In this document: piece after piece, positions 1 through 6,647 of the stretch
Numbering within the stretch: the first letter of the stretch is position 1
Layout of the letters: the number at the start of each line of letters is the position of its first letter
From: Acidilobaceae archaeon
GTDB lineage: Archaea > Thermoproteota > Thermoprotei_A > Sulfolobales > Acidilobaceae
Assembly (NCBI GenBank): GCA_027081695.1
Contig: JALWJI010000156.1
Span: forward strand, 1-12,034
Length of the DNA: 12,034 bases
Direction of reading: 5' to 3'
The notes under the pieces: generated by a model
The model's database searches: none
Told to the model about the DNA's origin: nothing
What the model saw: the letters and a program-made list of their open reading frames with translations, nothing else
Position numbers and translations under genes: made by a program

Positions 1-736
1 CTATTAGTCTTCTTGTCTGATTGTTTAGTTTTGCTTGCTTGTCTAGATCCGTCTTTACTACTAAATCTATGTATGATAGGAGTATGTCTATAACTGATGA
101 GAAGTATCCTATCGCGGTAGCCATGTAGTAAAGCATAGGTGACGGCTCCCTTGTCCTTTCAGTAGCTAGGTACCGTAGTATGGCGTGCTGGTATCTGATT
201 AGATCTTTTCTGAGTATCTGTGTCTCGTCAATTATGTATGATTTATTACGTTCATTGCCTAGGAGTGCCTTTATAATGTCGAGTGCTTTGAGGGCACTAT
301 GCGATACCTGTTTGAGTATACTGTTAATGTCTGCTTTTTGTATGTCGATGTATATCATTATCTGGAGGGTCTGGTCATCTACCTCGTAGACTTCTACTCC
401 CATTAGGTTCAATGCTCTTCTTTTAACTTCTAGTGCTAGTTTGTCTGTTTTCTTTTTCGACTTAATTGTCGCTTTGTCTAAGCCCGTAACGTATATGCAG
501 TTTACTGCTTGTCTAGCAAGTAGTAGGTCTTTCTCTGATTCTATTTCTAGTACTGGTGTTACCTTCTCTTTTCTTGCCTTTGATTGTGGAATTATCCGTA
601 TAGTGTCTCCTTCCTTGCTAAGGTATACTATTTGGCCAGGCTCTATGTTGAGCTTCCTTGCCCAGTCTTTCGGTATCGTCACTATTAAGCTGCTAGCACC
701 CAGTTTTTGGACTCGTCTAGCTTCTAGCATTCTCAT
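1..736 (-). CDS. PhoU-family regulator with N-terminal SpoVT/AbrB domain (3' end outside window)
   Basis: Translating the minus strand from the ATG at 736 gives 245 codons with no stop before the left edge, so the C-terminus is missing. Residues about 8-50 form a swapped-hairpin AbrB DNA-binding domain (VQKLGASSLIVTIPKDWARK, then a Pro-Gly turn and a beta-rich end near IRIIP). After a basic linker, residues about 135-245 are helical and PhoU-like. This architecture is known from archaeal phosphate uptake regulators, which are usually somewhat over 300 residues long. An AbrB part suggests DNA binding; the PhoU part is expected to sense the state of a phosphate transporter. The start is supported by GGAGTGAT about five bases upstream; an in-frame ATG at 730 is a weaker alternative. 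No transporter gene is visible in the window. The family is fairly certain, the regulated genes are not. Confidence 0.8.
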   Translation of the reverse strand, partial: MRMLEARRVQKLGASSLIVTIPKDWARKLNIEPGQIVYLSKEGDTIRIIPQSKARKEKVTPVLEIESEKDLLLARQAVNCIYVTGLDKATIKSKKKTDKLALEVKRRALNLMGVEVYEVDDQTLQIMIYIDIQKADINSILKQVSHSALKALDIIKALLGNERNKSYIIDETQILRKDLIRYQHAILRYLATERTREPSPMLYYMATAIGYFSSVIDILLSYIDLVVKTDLDKQAKLNNQTRRLI

Positions 737-990
737 TTCTAATCACTCCATCTCCGATATATTATTGTATAACTAGAATTAATATGTTCCTATACAATAC
801 TTACTTATGATTCGACACTATGTATATACATGAATAGAGTATAGAAGTATCAAGACACAAAGAATACTATCTATCCCTCATTGACATATAGCGGTAGTCG
901 AAATAAAAACATATCTATTCCAAACAATCGATTATCACAGCCAAAACGTTTTCAATAGTCTACCCATATAATTAACAAGGTGCTCGCAGA
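737..990. promoter_or_regulatory. Divergent intergenic region between the PhoU-type gene and the aminotransferase operon
   Basis: These 254 AT-rich bases hold no credible ORF or RNA gene. For the leftward gene, TATA-like TATTAATT on the minus strand (about 777-786) lies some 26 bases before a start point near 755, giving a short leader that contains the ribosome binding site. A perfect 12-base palindrome ATGTATATACAT occurs at 820-831. For the rightward gene no convincing TATA box was found: TATAATTA at 967-974 is too close to the ribosome binding site, and an A-rich stretch near 900-910 is only a guess. Confidence 0.4.
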
Positions 991-2217
991 TTGCTTTCAG
1001 TATATACAAGAGGGGATTTCCCAGGTCTAGGAAGCTTCCAAAGCTATCTTAACACTGCAGTCGTCGGGCTTGTTCCAAGAACAGTTCGCGATAAAGGCCT
1101 CAGATCACTCCTAGAATTTATAAATAACCCCCTTGGAAAAAGCCAAGAAGCCATAGACGTGTACAACAGAATACGGACAGTATTCTCTACTCTAATAGGT
1201 CTAGGAAACAAAGACAATATCGTTATAACCAACGGTACCACAGATTGTATAGTCTCTATCGCGGCTTCACTCATAATAAACCACTATAGAGATCATCGAG
1301 AACCAGTTATAATAGGCGTCACCAAGCAGGAGTTTCCAGGCGTTGTATATGCACTACGATCCTTATGTGAGTCCCTTAACGCGTACTGTAACAAAGTTGT
1401 CGAAGTAGGTGGATCTGTTGAATGGGAAGAAGAAGCCTCCGCATTCTTAGACAGGAAAGGTCGTTTGCTTGTTGCCAGCAGTATTCAGTGGACTACAGGT
1501 TACAAAGGAGACCTCGGAGACATACTAAAGAGTAGAAGAGACGATTCATATATAATACTAGATACTGCGCAGCATTTTGGACAATCCTCTGTACCGATCT
1601 ATATGAGGCATGCTGACGCCGCCTGCGGAACTAGTATTAAATGGCTCTTGATGCCTGTTGCCTCGTTGGGAATAGCCTACATAAATGATAGACTTATCGA
1701 AGAAATCGCGCCAGTGGTCTATGGGCTAAGTAACCTCGAGATCGATAACATTGAGAAATACTATATTGATCCCGGCAAGAATCCGTTACATGATAATCTC
1801 CTCCTTAAGAGAGACGCCACTAGATTCCTGCCTGTTGGAAAACCAAGTATACACGCTATGGAACTCTTCCTCGAGTCTCTCAATTATCTAGTGTCAATTA
1901 GTCCCATGGCCGTCGAAGACCATATTATGGGCCTGAGAAAAATCCTAGTTGAAATGCTTGAGGACATAAATCTTAGAGAGCACTTAGAAGGCTATAGTTA
2001 TAGATCAAAATCCGGTATAATACTTGTCGAAACAGGCCTCAAGACCCTGAAAGAAGTAGAGCTTGTAAAAAGACTAATGAGTAGAGGCATAGCTGTCTCT
2101 GCGAGAGGACAATCAGGAATTCACGGAATTAGGGTATCAATTCACTTGTACAATAATGAAAAGGATCTTTACAAGTTCGTCGACGAGCTTAAGATATTCT
2201 TAAGATCATCCTTATAG
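991..2217 (+). CDS. Class V-fold PLP-dependent aminotransferase
   Basis: A 408-residue fold-type I PLP enzyme of the class V aminotransferase/cysteine desulfurase superfamily. Visible signatures are the cofactor phosphate site NGTTD (81-85), the aspartate that contacts the pyridine nitrogen with a glutamine three residues on (D191, Q194 in ILDTAQH), the Schiff-base lysine K217 in GTSIKWLLMP, and the C-terminal IRVSIHLYNNEKDLYKFVDEL stretch, which matches the family's usual RxSxHxYNxxxD ending. The loop before it (SARGQSGIHG, 370-379) lacks the cysteine that cysteine desulfurases use, so sulfur transfer is unlikely; transamination, epimerisation or a lyase reaction is possible. The TTG start is set by AAGGTG at 977-982, eight bases upstream. 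The stop is 17 bases before the nitrilase gene, implying co-transcription. Length fits the family. The exact substrate is unknown. Confidence 0.85.
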   Translation: MLSVYTRGDFPGLGSFQSYLNTAVVGLVPRTVRDKGLRSLLEFINNPLGKSQEAIDVYNRIRTVFSTLIGLGNKDNIVITNGTTDCIVSIAASLIINHYRDHREPVIIGVTKQEFPGVVYALRSLCESLNAYCNKVVEVGGSVEWEEEASAFLDRKGRLLVASSIQWTTGYKGDLGDILKSRRDDSYIILDTAQHFGQSSVPIYMRHADAACGTSIKWLLMPVASLGIAYINDRLIEEIAPVVYGLSNLEIDNIEKYYIDPGKNPLHDNLLLKRDATRFLPVGKPSIHAMELFLESLNYLVSISPMAVEDHIMGLRKILVEMLEDINLREHLEGYSYRSKSGIILVETGLKTLKEVELVKRLMSRGIAVSARGQSGIHGIRVSIHLYNNEKDLYKFVDELKIFLRSSL

Positions 2218-2234
2218 AACATGAGGGATCACAT

Positions 2235-3062
2235 GTGCTCCAGGAACCCGTTATAGTAAGTGTTCTCCAGACTAAGGCTTCTACCAATGTATCAGACAAT
2301 ATGAGGAGACTCAATCTTCTAGTTAAGAAGACCGCGGGAGATATCCTAGTAATGCCCGAATATGCTATGATTGACCCGACAAACCTTAGCGCTGAAGAAC
2401 TCTATAAGGTTTCATATGAATGGAGTGGAAAATGGCTAGATAACCTAAAGAAACTGGCTCGGGAATATGATTCATGTATAATCGGAACACTGTTTGAGCC
2501 TTCCAGTGATAAGCCCCGAGTATATAATACGGCGGTCGTAATTGATAGGTCTGGCGAAATCGTTGCATCCTACAGTAAGACGCATTTATTCGATATCCTG
2601 GGTTTCCGAGAGAGCGACAAGATAGCTAGAGGCGAAAAATTATTTGAGCCAGTAGATGTCTGTGGCACGAGAATCGGTTTAGCTATATGCTTCGAGATAA
2701 GGTATCCCGAGCTATTTAGGTTACAGGCGGAGAAGGGGGTAGACGTATTCTTCGTTCCGAGCGCATGGTATACTGGGCATGGAAAAGAAGAGGCATACCG
2801 GGTTCTTGCACAGGCCCGCGCGCATGAGAACGTCTCATACGTTGTCGGAGCAGTACTATATGGCGAATACTTTACCGGTAGGAGCTTAATAGTCGACCCG
2901 CGGGGCGTCGTTGTTGCTGAGGCCGGATTTGGAGAACGCGTGGTTGAGGCAATATTAGAGCCCGAGGTATTAGCCGAGGCTAGAAGACTTATGCCATTAT
3001 TGGATTTGCGTAGGAAGGATCTTTATAGGTTGGAGGGAACTATAGAGGAAAATAAGAGTTAA
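2235..3062 (+). CDS. Nitrilase-superfamily carbon-nitrogen hydrolase (omega-amidase/Nit-like)
   Basis: A 275-residue cytoplasmic amidase with the complete Glu-Lys-Cys triad of the nitrilase superfamily: E42 in VMPEYAM, K115 in YSKTHLFD and C152 in GLAICFEIRYPEL. A second conserved glutamate is likely E126. The C-terminal LMPLLDLRRKDLYRL resembles the closing segment of the Nit1/Nit2 branch, whose members hydrolyse alpha-ketoglutaramate or deaminated glutathione; simple aliphatic amides are also possible. The GTG at 2235 is the only start that fits: the nearby ATG at 2233 is in another frame and soon hits a stop. GAGGGATC at 2223-2230 provides the ribosome binding site. It lies 17 bases after an aminotransferase gene, so the pair may carry out transamination and then deamidation. 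The superfamily is certain, the substrate inferred. Confidence 0.9.
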   Translation: MLQEPVIVSVLQTKASTNVSDNMRRLNLLVKKTAGDILVMPEYAMIDPTNLSAEELYKVSYEWSGKWLDNLKKLAREYDSCIIGTLFEPSSDKPRVYNTAVVIDRSGEIVASYSKTHLFDILGFRESDKIARGEKLFEPVDVCGTRIGLAICFEIRYPELFRLQAEKGVDVFFVPSAWYTGHGKEEAYRVLAQARAHENVSYVVGAVLYGEYFTGRSLIVDPRGVVVAEAGFGERVVEAILEPEVLAEARRLMPLLDLRRKDLYRLEGTIEENKS

Positions 3063-3124
3063 TAAAATAATGTTTTTCTATTAAGGGGAAAAACTAGGTT
3101 TATTCCAATTGTTTATTATTGGAG
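3063..3124. terminator. Convergent intergenic spacer with T-rich tracts on both strands
   Basis: The 62 bases between the stops of the nitrilase (plus) and DUF35 (minus) genes are AT-rich. The plus strand has TGTTTTTCT around 3070-3078, and the minus strand reads AGTTTTTCC through 3084-3092. Archaeal termination commonly uses short U-tracts without a strong hairpin, so both transcripts could end here. No promoter is expected in this spacer. Confidence 0.45.
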
Positions 3125-3667
3125 TTATTCTTGTACTGGTACTATCTCGTAGGTAAGGTATCCTTCGGGCTCTCTTTTTACTATCTCGATCTTTACTTTT
3201 TGCCCCACCTTGAGCTTGCTTGGATCCGTCTCGCGTACCCATGCTAGTATCTGGACGCCGTTTGTGAGCTTTGCTATTCCTACTGTATAGTCGTTGTAGT
3301 GGCCGAAGCTGTAGGGCTTTACGTAGATCACTGTCCATGTTACTAGTTCTCCTTCTTTTGGTAGCTCTACCCATTCTACTTCGTCTTCTGGATCGTCGGG
3401 GCAGTCTACCTGTGGCGGGAACAGTATTTTACCGCTCTTCTTGCACTTGGTGGCTAGTAGTTTTCCTTCTGATAGTGCCTCGAAGAATTTCCTTATCTTC
3501 TCGACGCTTATCACGAATCTTAGTTTTATTTCTCTCTGGTCCCACCAGAGTGCTACTCCTGTCTTTTGGTCTAGTAGTACTGGTACTCCGATGCTCTGCT
3601 TCATCATGTTTGCGAACTGGTCCATTTGGGCTAGGAATGCGTCCGCCTGCTCTCTCTGGTTGCTCAT
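3125..3667 (-). CDS. DUF35 OB-fold / zinc-ribbon-like acyl-CoA-associated protein
   Basis: A 180-residue protein with the order typical of DUF35: a helical lead-in (about 50-70), a rubredoxin-like ribbon (72-92) and an OB fold (about 100-178) including WTVIYVKPYSFGHYNDYTVG. DUF35 proteins usually partner thiolases and act as a CoA-binding bridge; in methanogens one links acetoacetyl-CoA thiolase to HMG-CoA synthase. The ribbon is degenerate: the expected four cysteines appear as C75-x2-S78 and C89-x2-D92, so structural zinc is probably lost or bound weakly. There is also an N-terminal extension of roughly 50 residues. The ATG at 3667 has a strong ribosome binding site, AGGAGGTG. The gene starts 26 bases after the thiolase stop, consistent with one operon and a physical complex. 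Its family is clear; which acyl-CoA reaction it serves is not. Confidence 0.88.
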   Translation of the reverse strand: MSNQREQADAFLAQMDQFANMMKQSIGVPVLLDQKTGVALWWDQREIKLRFVISVEKIRKFFEALSEGKLLATKCKKSGKILFPPQVDCPDDPEDEVEWVELPKEGELVTWTVIYVKPYSFGHYNDYTVGIAKLTNGVQILAWVRETDPSKLKVGQKVKIEIVKREPEGYLTYEIVPVQE

Positions 3668-3675
3668 TCATACAC

Positions 3676-3683
3676 CACCTCCT
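3676..3683 (-). promoter_or_regulatory. Strong ribosome binding site for the DUF35 gene
   Basis: The minus strand reads AGGAGGTG eight bases before the ATG at 3667. This is the closest match in the window to the complement of the 16S rRNA 3' end. It lies in the 26-base gap after the thiolase stop, so it would drive independent translation initiation of the second gene of the operon. Confidence 0.75.
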
Positions 3684-3693
3684 ACCATGGCTT

Positions 3694-4884
3694 CTATGCT
3701 CTTGGTTTGCTCAAAGAATAGATCGTTACGTATGCGTAGTGGCCTGTTCCTCCGATATTGTGTGCTAGTGCTCTGCCGTTCTTGATGTCTGCTTGTCTTC
3801 CCTTCTCTACTTTTCCTAGAAGTTGGTTTGTTAGCTCTACCGCCATGCTTACTCCTGTCGCGGCTAGTGGGTGTCCTTTTGCTTTGAGTCCTCCGCTTAG
3901 GTTCACTGGTATTAGTCCACCGATGTAGGTTTGTTCGTCTCTTATTAGCTTGTATCCCTCTCCTCTCTTTGCGAATCCTAGGTCCTCGTATGCTAGTATT
4001 TCTGCTATCGTAAAGCAGTCGTGTACCTCTGCTACGTCGAGATACTTTGCTGGGTTCTCGGGATCAATGCCTGCTTTCTTGTAAGCCATCTTTGCTGCTA
4101 GAGTTGCTGCGTTTAGGCTTGTGAACTGGTCTCTCTTGCTTAGGTTGCTTGTTCCTACTGAGACTCCTATCGACTCTATCCATACGGGGCTATCTGTTAG
4201 TTTCTGCGCCACTTCTTCGCTTGCTAGGACTACTGCTGCTGCACCATCTGTTATGGGGCTGCAGTCGAATAGTTTGAGTGGCCATGCGATGTATCTCGAC
4301 TTCATGCATTGTTCTAGCGTTATGGCTCTGGGGAACTGGGCCTTGGGGTTCATGCTCGCGTAGTAGTGGTTCTTTACTGCTACTCTACAGAGGTCTTCCT
4401 CTGTTGCTCCATACTTGCTCATATATGCAGTCGCGTATAGGGCATAGTAGCCTGGAAAGGTTAATCCGAAGTTCTCGAACTCCCAGAAGTAGTTGCCTGC
4501 TCTACCTATGAACTCTACTACTGTTGGTGTTGGGCTCTCGTTCATCTTCTCTACTCCTACGACTAGCGCGATGTCTGCTTCTCCGCTGGCGATTGCGTCA
4601 TGTGCGGCCTTGATAGCGGCGCTTCCGGTCGCACATGCGGCTTCGATTCTATATCCGGGCTTGCCTGTAAGCCCTGCGTACTCCATTACCACGACAGGTG
4701 CTAGTCCTTCGCTACTCCATCCTCCTACGTAGCCTGTTACTACGAGGTCTATTTCTTTCTTCTCGATTCCCGCACTACTAATCGCCTTTGAGATTGCTTC
4801 ATATGCCAGTTCTGCTATGTTTACATCGTTTCTTACTCCGAATTTCGAGTGACCGGTACCTACAATTGCGACTCTGCGTCCCAC
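3694..4884 (-). CDS. SCP-x-type thiolase (acetyl-CoA acetyltransferase / 3-ketoacyl-CoA thiolase)
   Basis: A 396-residue thiolase of the SCP-x subfamily, condensing or cleaving acyl-CoA esters in the cytoplasm. The nucleophile is C84 in IEAACATGSAA, and the other catalytic residues are H288 in the VHDCF motif and H338 in KAKGHPLAATG. The final motif reads HNIGGTG, where classical bacterial thiolases carry a second cysteine (CxGGG); this is normal for SCP-x and archaeal members. Length is typical. GTG at 4884 is chosen as start because AGGGTG lies six bases upstream and MGRRVAIVGTG is a standard thiolase N-terminus. It is first in an operon with a DUF35 gene and divergent from an SCP2-domain gene. 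In archaea such enzymes usually supply acetoacetyl-CoA for the mevalonate pathway; no HMG-CoA synthase is visible here, so fatty-acid or branched-acyl degradation remains possible. Confidence 0.93.
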   Translation of the reverse strand: MGRRVAIVGTGHSKFGVRNDVNIAELAYEAISKAISSAGIEKKEIDLVVTGYVGGWSSEGLAPVVVMEYAGLTGKPGYRIEAACATGSAAIKAAHDAIASGEADIALVVGVEKMNESPTPTVVEFIGRAGNYFWEFENFGLTFPGYYALYATAYMSKYGATEEDLCRVAVKNHYYASMNPKAQFPRAITLEQCMKSRYIAWPLKLFDCSPITDGAAAVVLASEEVAQKLTDSPVWIESIGVSVGTSNLSKRDQFTSLNAATLAAKMAYKKAGIDPENPAKYLDVAEVHDCFTIAEILAYEDLGFAKRGEGYKLIRDEQTYIGGLIPVNLSGGLKAKGHPLAATGVSMAVELTNQLLGKVEKGRQADIKNGRALAHNIGGTGHYAYVTIYSLSKPRA

Positions 4885-5119
4885 GTTTCACACCCTTAGG
4901 ATCATATTGATTATGTGGCCATTAGGGGGAATTATGATTCAATTCCTTAATAATCTACTATATACCGATATGCACACATATATAAATACGGAAAAATCGG
5001 CTTCAGAGTTTATAAAAGGAACCACATGAAAAAAACCAGACACAACGCCTCCTAAGTTATAGAAATCATTTCAATATACTATATAGACCAGAGTATAGGA
5101 ACGACGCAGGTGGAGAAGT
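4885..5119. promoter_or_regulatory. Divergent promoter region between thiolase and SCP2 genes
   Basis: These 235 AT-rich bases contain several TATA-like elements and no credible gene. For the SCP2 gene, CTATATAG near 5079-5086 would start transcription around 5108, directly before the AGGTGGAG ribosome binding site. TTTATAAAAG at 5009-5018 is a better consensus match but would leave a leader of about 80 bases. TATATAAATA near 4979-4988 could serve either strand. For the thiolase, ATTATTAAGG read on the minus strand (about 4942-4951) would give a leader of roughly 40 bases. The true start points cannot be chosen from sequence alone. Confidence 0.5.
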
Positions 5120-5464
5120 ATGAGCCTAGTAGACGAGGTAAAACCAGTATTCGAAAAGATTTTCTCGGCTGCAGTAGAGAAGGCACCCGAGATAAAGTCA
5201 TGGAACAAAGTATACCAGTTCGTAGTTGAAGGAGTCGGCGAGTTCTACGTAGAGATTAGCAATGGCGAGCTAAAAGTAGTAGAAGGAAAACACCCAAGCC
5301 CAATCGCTACATTGTCAGCAGACAAGGAAACACTTGACAAGATACTAAGCGGCGAACTAGACGCTATGAAAGCCTTCATGCTGAGAAAGATAAAGATAAC
5401 AGGAAACGTACTAGATACAATGAACCTAAAGAAGCTAATAGATCTAGGCGTCGGAAAAGCCTAA
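5120..5464 (+). CDS. SCP2 sterol-carrier-like lipid-binding domain protein
   Basis: A 114-residue single-domain protein of the SCP2 fold, which buries acyl chains, acyl-CoAs or other lipids in a hydrophobic tunnel. Seen are an amphipathic N-terminal helix, the beta strands YQFVVEGVGEFYVEISNG (about 33-50), the ATLSADKETLDKILSGELD segment (62-80), and the C-terminal AFMLRKIKITGNVLDTMNL helix-strand characteristic of the family. No signal peptide or membrane segment is present, so it is cytoplasmic. The ATG at 5120 follows AGGTGGAG. Codons strongly favour A and C in third position, as in the neighbouring thiolase, which suggests good expression. It is divergent from an SCP-x-type thiolase; in animals the same two domains are fused in one protein. 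The ligand in archaea is unknown. The stop overlaps the stop of the convergent amidohydrolase gene. Confidence 0.88.
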   Translation: MSLVDEVKPVFEKIFSAAVEKAPEIKSWNKVYQFVVEGVGEFYVEISNGELKVVEGKHPSPIATLSADKETLDKILSGELDAMKAFMLRKIKITGNVLDTMNLKKLIDLGVGKA

Positions 5465-6579
5465 ACCCAAGATATAACTCCTTTATCTACCCGAGCAAGA
5501 AGTCTCGCCGACACAAGTCTTTTTACTACTCCAACATATACGTCTTCGGCTCTACTTAGACCTGTGTCCTCTATATTCCACACTAGGAAGCCCGACTTTA
5601 CACCCTCGTCTACTAGCCTTGGCCGTAAACCATACATCATATAGCCATTTATGAATAATCCTTCAAGGATCCGCTTCGCCAACAGGGGCTCCTTATACCC
5701 CTTTAATCGACCAGCAAACAGGAGGGCCATAGCTTCCCCCCATGGATCAGGTGGTAACCATGCCGCATTATCTGTTCCAAGGCCGAAACTAGCACCCAGT
5801 TTAACTATATCATCTATTGGTGGTACCCTTAGACTGTGCCACATGTTACTTCTCGTACATAGGACAAGATTCTTTTTCTCCGAGATAATCCTCGCTATAT
5901 CGTCTCTCTCTAGATATGTTCCATGTATGAGCACGTGGAACCCTGTGTCAAGAGCTATCTCTAGGTCTCCTTGCTCCCGTGTTTCTTTAGTCTCGGCTAC
6001 ATGTGTCGCGGCTATAGGCACGCTACTAACTAGTTTACGCAGTTCGTCTTTTGGATAGTCAAGAGGACTAGATATGCCAAGGCCATCGCATCCCATTGGC
6101 CATCCAGGCCCAGGCCTCCCGAGGACTAACAACGATAATCCTTCGGGAATAATCTTGTGTGCTTCCTTAGCCGTTGTGCATCCTAGGCCTCCGAGCTCTC
6201 TGAAATCTACTACTAGCCCGACGCCTAGGCGCCAAGCATACCTATAGTACTCGGCCGTATAAGATATCATTTTATCTCGCGTCAGTGTATTTAGCCTGGC
6301 ATGTTTTTCACCGCTTGGATATGCAACAAGTTCGCCAATGTCCTTGTTGATACCGTATTCTGGAAAGGCGTGGTCCATTGAGTGTACATGTGCAAGAGCG
6401 GGTTGGGGGGTGACTAGTATATTACTAGACCCTATGTGGCGTGCAGGACATGAGGCTGAACTGGTTACCGCTTCGATTACTCCATCTTTTATCCATATAC
6501 AAGCGTCCTTGACCGTTTCCAGACTTCTTCCAAGTAGTACTAATCCCGCCTTAACCGTAATCGTGCTATTTTCATTCAT
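5461..6579 (-). CDS. Metal-dependent amidohydrolase (cytosine deaminase/chlorohydrolase-like)
   Basis: A 372-residue amidohydrolase-superfamily enzyme. A small beta-sandwich made from both ends (about 1-55 and 325-372) frames a TIM barrel carrying the metal ligands: H64 and H66 in LAHVHSMDH, H193 in ATHVAETKE with E196 as the likely proton shuttle, H219 in LIHGTYL, and D270 in GLGTDNAAW. This is the single-metal pattern of cytosine deaminases, guanine deaminases and atrazine-type chlorohydrolases. The substrate is probably a nucleobase, modified nucleoside or related amidine, but cannot be named. It is somewhat shorter than most relatives, which often exceed 400 residues. No ribosome binding site precedes the ATG at 6579, while a TATA element is centred 26 bases upstream, so the mRNA is probably leaderless. 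Its stop overlaps that of the SCP2 gene by four bases. Confidence 0.85.
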   Translation of the reverse strand: MNENSTITVKAGLVLLGRSLETVKDACIWIKDGVIEAVTSSASCPARHIGSSNILVTPQPALAHVHSMDHAFPEYGINKDIGELVAYPSGEKHARLNTLTRDKMISYTAEYYRYAWRLGVGLVVDFRELGGLGCTTAKEAHKIIPEGLSLLVLGRPGPGWPMGCDGLGISSPLDYPKDELRKLVSSVPIAATHVAETKETREQGDLEIALDTGFHVLIHGTYLERDDIARIISEKKNLVLCTRSNMWHSLRVPPIDDIVKLGASFGLGTDNAAWLPPDPWGEAMALLFAGRLKGYKEPLLAKRILEGLFINGYMMYGLRPRLVDEGVKSGFLVWNIEDTGLSRAEDVYVGVVKRLVSARLLARVDKGVISWV

Positions 6580-6600
6580 CTCTGCTACGCCGGTTCTAAG

Positions 6601-6609
6601 TTATAAATA
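6601..6609. promoter_or_regulatory. Shared bidirectional TATA box
   Basis: TTATAAATA on the plus strand, TATTTATAA on the minus, is the only good TATA-like element in the 68-base gap between two divergent genes. Its centre (6605) is 26 bases from the A of the amidohydrolase ATG (6579), exactly fitting a leaderless start. Going the other way, 26 bases leads to about 6631, giving a 17-base leader that contains GGTGG at 6634-6638 before the TTG at 6648. Two overlapping boxes could also explain this. Confidence 0.6.
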
Positions 6610-6647
6610 GGGTGAGTTAAGATGTTTTCTTCTGGTGGCGTAGAAAG

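Noticed and set aside
94..99. TGATGA as a possible C box of a C/D guide RNA
   Set aside because: The preceding base is C rather than a purine, no matching CTGA D box is suitably placed, and it lies within the PhoU-type coding region.
180..776. Two plus-strand ORFs (180-389 and 441-776)
   Set aside because: Both are antisense to the AbrB/PhoU gene and have no family resemblance or ribosome binding site.
3271..3768. 165-codon plus-strand ORF, rich in Leu, Arg and Ser
   Set aside because: It runs antisense across the DUF35 gene, which has a strong ribosome binding site and recognisable domains. The composition is what the complement of A/C-ending codons produces.
5026..5055. Nine-residue ORF starting with ATG AAA AAA after a good TATA box
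   Set aside because: No ribosome binding site, and the box would start transcription inside the ORF, so it could not be translated from that promoter.
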